A DNA stretch of 8,631 nucleotides from Pseudomonadota bacterium (GTDB taxonomy: Bacteria; Pseudomonadota; Alphaproteobacteria; Kiloniellales; J153), in assembly GCA_022572105.1 (NCBI GenBank), contig JACZWN010000153.1:1-8631 (forward strand), written 5' to 3'. Under the pieces are notes generated by a model, which ran no database searches, was not told where the DNA came from, and worked only from the letters and a program-made list of their open reading frames with translations. Position numbers and translations under genes: made by a program. This document shows positions 7,135-8,631 of this stretch, in pieces; position 1 is the first letter of the stretch; the number at the start of each line of letters is the position of its first letter.

Positions 7135-7734
7135 ATGCCCGAGCCCAAGACCTTGCTCGACATGGCCGGCGTGCCGAACCGGCCGCACCGCTTGGCCGAG
7201 GCCGCCGTCGTCATGATCGACGCCCAGATGGAGTACGTGAACGGGCGCCTGCCGCTTGCCGGGATCGAGCCGGCGCTGGAGGTCGGCGCGCGGCTCTTGG
7301 CCGCGGCGCGCGCGGCCGGGCGGCCGGTCGTCCACGTCCAGCACCGAGGCAAGGGCGACGGCTTGTTCGGCCCGGACAGCGCCTATTTCGCGATCGCGCC
7401 GCAGGTGGCGCCGCGCGAGGGCGAGGCGGTGGTCGGCAAGGTGGTTCCCAACGCGCTCGCCGACGGGGTGCTCGATACGCGGCTCAAGGAACTCGGCGTC
7501 GCCAACATCATCCTGGCCGGCTTCATGACCCACCTGTGCGTCAGCACGACCGCGCGCGCCGCCCTCGACCTTGGTTATGGCTGCACCGTGCTGGCGCCCG
7601 CCTGCGCGACCCGCGACCTGCCCGACGGCCAAGGCGGGGTGGTGCCGGCCGCCGACGTGCATCGGGTCGGGATCGCCGCGCTCGCCGACCGCTTCGCCAT
7701 GATCGCCACGGATGTCGGCCAGCTGACCGGCTGA
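7135..7734 (+). CDS. Isochorismatase-family cysteine hydrolase
   Basis: This 199-aa protein has the Asp-Lys-Cys triad of the isochorismatase / nicotinamidase superfamily. Asp29 is in VVMIDAQMEY, Lys102 in VVGKVVPNAL, and Cys135 in AGFMTHLCVSTTARAALDLGY. The segment before the cysteine fits the usual turn preceding the nucleophile. Members hydrolyse ureas, amides, isochorismate or similar small molecules in the cytoplasm; the substrate cannot be read from the sequence. Start: ATG 7135 is chosen over an in-frame upstream TTG at 7045 because AAGGGAGGA sits eight to ten bases before it and the extension has no family match. It lies 100 bases after the membrane-protein gene and could be the last gene of the glm run or have its own promoter. 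The C-terminal ADVHRVGIAALADRFAMI matches the typical final helix. Confidence 0.9.
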   Translation: MPEPKTLLDMAGVPNRPHRLAEAAVVMIDAQMEYVNGRLPLAGIEPALEVGARLLAAARAAGRPVVHVQHRGKGDGLFGPDSAYFAIAPQVAPREGEAVVGKVVPNALADGVLDTRLKELGVANIILAGFMTHLCVSTTARAALDLGYGCTVLAPACATRDLPDGQGGVVPAADVHRVGIAALADRFAMIATDVGQLTG

Positions 7735-7762
7735 CCCCAAACCGCGTTGACGGAAGCCGGCG

Positions 7763-7972
7763 TCACCAGCCGCGGTAATGGTGTCCGTGGCGCCCGGACC
7801 CGTGGTAGGCGTGGCCGGGCGGCGCGTAGTGGCTGCCGCTGCCGTAGGCGTAGCCGGCGCCGTAGGGGGTGCTATAGCGGCCTCCGCCGTGGGCGTAGCA
7901 GCCCGAGAGCAGCACGGCCAGGCCGGCCACCAGGACGAGACGCAAAACGTTCTTTCTCGATGCCATCTTCAT
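7763..7972 (-). CDS. Small Gly/His/Tyr-rich lipoprotein
   Basis: The protein has 69 aa. It has a lipoprotein signal peptide: basic N-region (MKMASRKN), hydrophobic core (VLRLVLVAGLAVLL) and lipobox LLSGC with lipidated Cys25. The mature part of 45 residues is low complexity, with about 12 Gly, 8 Tyr and 7 His, ending GRHGHHYRGW. The start ATG 7972 is chosen for the proper signal peptide; GGAGG lies 12 bases upstream. The frame is open further upstream to 8122, but that extension would precede the signal peptide and is rejected. His clusters could bind metal ions, which is only a suggestion. It is convergent with the hydrolase gene and divergent from cysG. Confidence 0.8.
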   Translation of the reverse strand: MKMASRKNVLRLVLVAGLAVLLSGCYAHGGGRYSTPYGAGYAYGSGSHYAPPGHAYHGSGRHGHHYRGW

Positions 7973-8171
7973 AAGGGATAAGGGCCTCCGGTTGCGGTAC
8001 GGCCGCGCCTCGCGCAGGCGCTCTTGCTTGGCTATACGAAGAATGGGAGGGATTCGTTCCCGCCCCGTTTTCGCCCGGCGTGTCCGGCTCCAAAAGGGCG
8101 GGTGGCCGCGCCGATACCACATAAGAATAATGTTGATATTTGCAAACGAGCGATATTAAGTGTAAAACTTA

Positions 8172-8204
8172 TTGACAACCCCCGACCAAGTGGTGTTTTC
8201 TAAT
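8172..8204 (+). promoter_or_regulatory. Promoter of the cysG leader, with a palindrome in the spacer
   Basis: TTGACA (8172-8177) is a perfect -35. The -10 is imprecise: TTTTCT at 8196-8201 (18-base spacer) or TCTAAT at 8199-8204 (21-base spacer). Either places the start just at the 5' arm of the aptamer P1 stem (8209). The spacer contains the short inverted repeat ACCA-AG-TGGT (8185-8194), which might be an operator. On the other strand A/T-rich sequence could serve the lipoprotein gene, but I cannot define boxes. Confidence 0.6.
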
Positions 8205-8208
8205 GGGC

Positions 8209-8268
8209 GAGCGCTGAATTTAAGCCGTCAGCTTGCGGGCGCTCCGTGAAATGCAGCTAAGCGGCGGG
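8209..8268 (+). promoter_or_regulatory. SAM-II riboswitch aptamer
   Basis: P1 is GAGCGC (8209-8214) paired with GCGCTC (8239-8244), six perfect pairs. The loop carries AATTT (8217-8221), then GCCG (8224-8227), then CAGCTTGCG (8229-8237). The 3' tail GTGAAATGCAGCTAA leads to CGGC (8262-8265), which pairs with the loop GCCG to close an H-type pseudoknot. Short P1, AUUU in loop 1, GCUUGC before the P1 3' arm, AGCUAA before the pseudoknot strand, and total size near 60 nt are the features I know from the alphaproteobacterial SAM-II (metA-type) class. It sits directly after a promoter and before an intrinsic terminator, as expected for an OFF switch. The call is by motif and pairing, without a covariance search. 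Confidence 0.8.
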
Positions 8269-8277
8269 TTCGAGCAC

Positions 8278-8309
8278 AAACCGCCCAGCGACGCTGCGGC
8301 GGTTTTTTT
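8278..8309 (+). terminator. Intrinsic terminator (riboswitch expression platform)
   Basis: AAACCGCC-CAGC (8278-8289), loop GAC, and GCTG-C-GGCGG (8293-8302), followed by seven T (8303-8309), make a strong hairpin and U-tract. It lies between the leader promoter and cysG, so full-length cysG mRNA requires read-through. An alternative pairing exists: GGCGGGTT (8263-8270) with the 5' arm AAACCGCC (8278-8285), seven pairs and one mismatch. That antiterminator uses the GGC that also forms the aptamer pseudoknot, so ligand binding should favour termination. Confidence 0.85.
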
Positions 8310-8337
8310 AAGGTCCGGTCCGGCCTTCAAGCGGACC

Positions 8338-8387
8338 CGCGGAATTTGAGGGGCAGCTTGCGCCGCGTCACCAATCGCTAAAGCGCC
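8338..8387 (+). promoter_or_regulatory. Second SAM-II-like element
   Basis: Five-pair P1: CGCGG (8338-8342) with CCGCG (8363-8367). Its loop repeats the blocks of the first aptamer in order: AATTT (8343-8347) and CAGCTTGCG (8354-8362). After P1, CAATCGCTAAAG (8372-8383) again carries GCTAA and resembles the tail I recall from the Agrobacterium-type SAM-II consensus. The pseudoknot is weaker: GGGGC (8350-8354) against GCGCC (8383-8387) gives four pairs with a central G-G mismatch. It is therefore either a divergent functional aptamer, a SAM-V-like relative, or a decayed copy. No terminator follows it; it is 55 bases from the cysG start. Confidence 0.5.
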
Positions 8388-8432
8388 ACGGGGAGAAAGC
8401 TCCGTGGGCCCGCAACTGTGGAAGCCTAGGAG
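8388..8432 (+). promoter_or_regulatory. Hairpin and ribosome binding site of cysG, possible anti-SD switch
   Basis: CACGGGG (8387-8393 region) pairs with CTCCGTG (8400-8406) as a hairpin with an A-rich loop. The Shine-Dalgarno is AGGAG (8428-8432), ten bases before the GTG start. GCTCC (8399-8403), held in the hairpin, can instead pair with GGAGC (8429-8433) and mask the Shine-Dalgarno. This would let folding of the preceding element control translation, but it is inferred only from complementarity. Confidence 0.4.
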
Positions 8433-8442
8433 CCTCGAACCG

Positions 8443-8631
8443 GTGCGATACTTCCCCGCCTTTCTCGACCTGAAGGACCGGCCCTGCCTGGTGGTGGGCG
8501 GCGGCGCGCCGGCGGCGCGCAAGGCGCGTCTGCTCGTGAAGGCGGGCGCCCGGGTCACCGTGGTCGCGCCGCGCGTGGGCCCGGAGGCCGAGGACCTGGC
8601 CGCCCAGGGGGCGCTCCGCCTGGTCCGGCGC
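8443..8631 (+). CDS. cysG: Siroheme synthase, N-terminal part (precorrin-2 dehydrogenase / ferrochelatase domain), cut by window end
   Basis: 63 codons are visible. MRYFPAFLDLKDRPCLVVGGG aligns by eye with the CysG/Met8 N-terminus. The NAD-binding loop is VVGGGAPAARK (Gly19-Gly21), followed by GARVTVVAP closing the second strand of the Rossmann fold. This domain oxidises precorrin-2 to sirohydrochlorin and inserts iron. In full CysG the C-terminal domain makes precorrin-2 from uroporphyrinogen III using two SAM; whether that domain is fused here is outside the window. GTG 8443 is preferred because it gives the standard N-terminus and has AGGAG ten bases upstream; GTG 8404 is in frame but would start inside the leader hairpin. 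Siroheme is the cofactor of sulfite and nitrite reductases. The long structured leader suggests SAM-responsive control. Confidence 0.9.
   Translation, partial: MRYFPAFLDLKDRPCLVVGGGAPAARKARLLVKAGARVTVVAPRVGPEAEDLAAQGALRLVRR

Larger units (their letters stand above)
7973..8442. other. Long divergent regulatory region between lipoprotein gene and cysG
   Basis: This is a 470-base stretch without a protein gene. From 7973 to about 8120 it is GC-rich with no recognised element. From 8121 to 8204 it is A/T-rich and should contain the divergent promoters; GATATT occurs twice (8135 and 8152). From 8205 to 8442 it is a structured leader RNA in front of cysG, described in separate entries. Confidence 0.8.

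Noticed and set aside
7748..7765. Hairpin TGACG / CGTCA between the convergent genes
   Set aside because: Only five pairs and no T-run on either side; too weak to call a bidirectional terminator.
7973..8122. N-terminal extension of the lipoprotein frame to 8122
   Set aside because: It would place about 50 residues before a clear lipoprotein signal peptide, and GGAGG supports the start at 7972.

Overview
The window looks like a chromosomal segment of a high-GC alphaproteobacterium, most plausibly Rhodospirillales-like. This rests on strong G/C third positions in the housekeeping genes, the gph / glmU-glmS neighbourhood, and a SAM-II-type leader. It divides into a mobile part (about 1-2370) and a host part (2371-8631).

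Mobile part. Two minus-strand genes read leftwards with a TAATG stop/start overlap: a 349-residue protein (802-1851) and a larger gene cut by the window edge (1-802). Both look like phage virion or DNA-ejection type proteins, with codon use less GC-biased than the host genes. Upstream lies what looks like a frameshifted small gene and a gene-poor, AT-richer stretch. This ends at the 3' end of a tRNA-Val(CAC) gene (2371-2445, minus strand, CCA encoded). Phage genes at the 3' side of a tRNA suggest an integrated element using the tRNA as attachment site. The integrase and the other att copy are outside the window.

Host part. gph (phosphoglycolate phosphatase, minus) is divergent from a plus-strand run: glmU, glmS, a 118-residue two-helix membrane protein, and an isochorismatase-type cysteine hydrolase. 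GlmS makes glucosamine-6-phosphate and GlmU makes UDP-GlcNAc from glucosamine-1-phosphate; GlmM is not in view. A tandem array of a 16-bp unit sits just before glmU. A 69-residue Gly/His/Tyr-rich lipoprotein gene converges on this run.

Regulatory leader. The last 470 bases hold the most interesting material. A promoter-like TTGACA is followed by an RNA that fits the SAM-II aptamer (8209-8268), an intrinsic terminator with a competing antiterminator (8278-8309), then a second element sharing the aptamer's conserved blocks (8338-8387), and finally the start of cysG (siroheme synthase, 8443 onward, cut by the window). The first unit looks suited to SAM-dependent transcription termination and the second to translation control. 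SAM is a substrate of the uroporphyrinogen methyltransferase half of CysG, so the logic is coherent, although SAM-II is best known in front of methionine genes.
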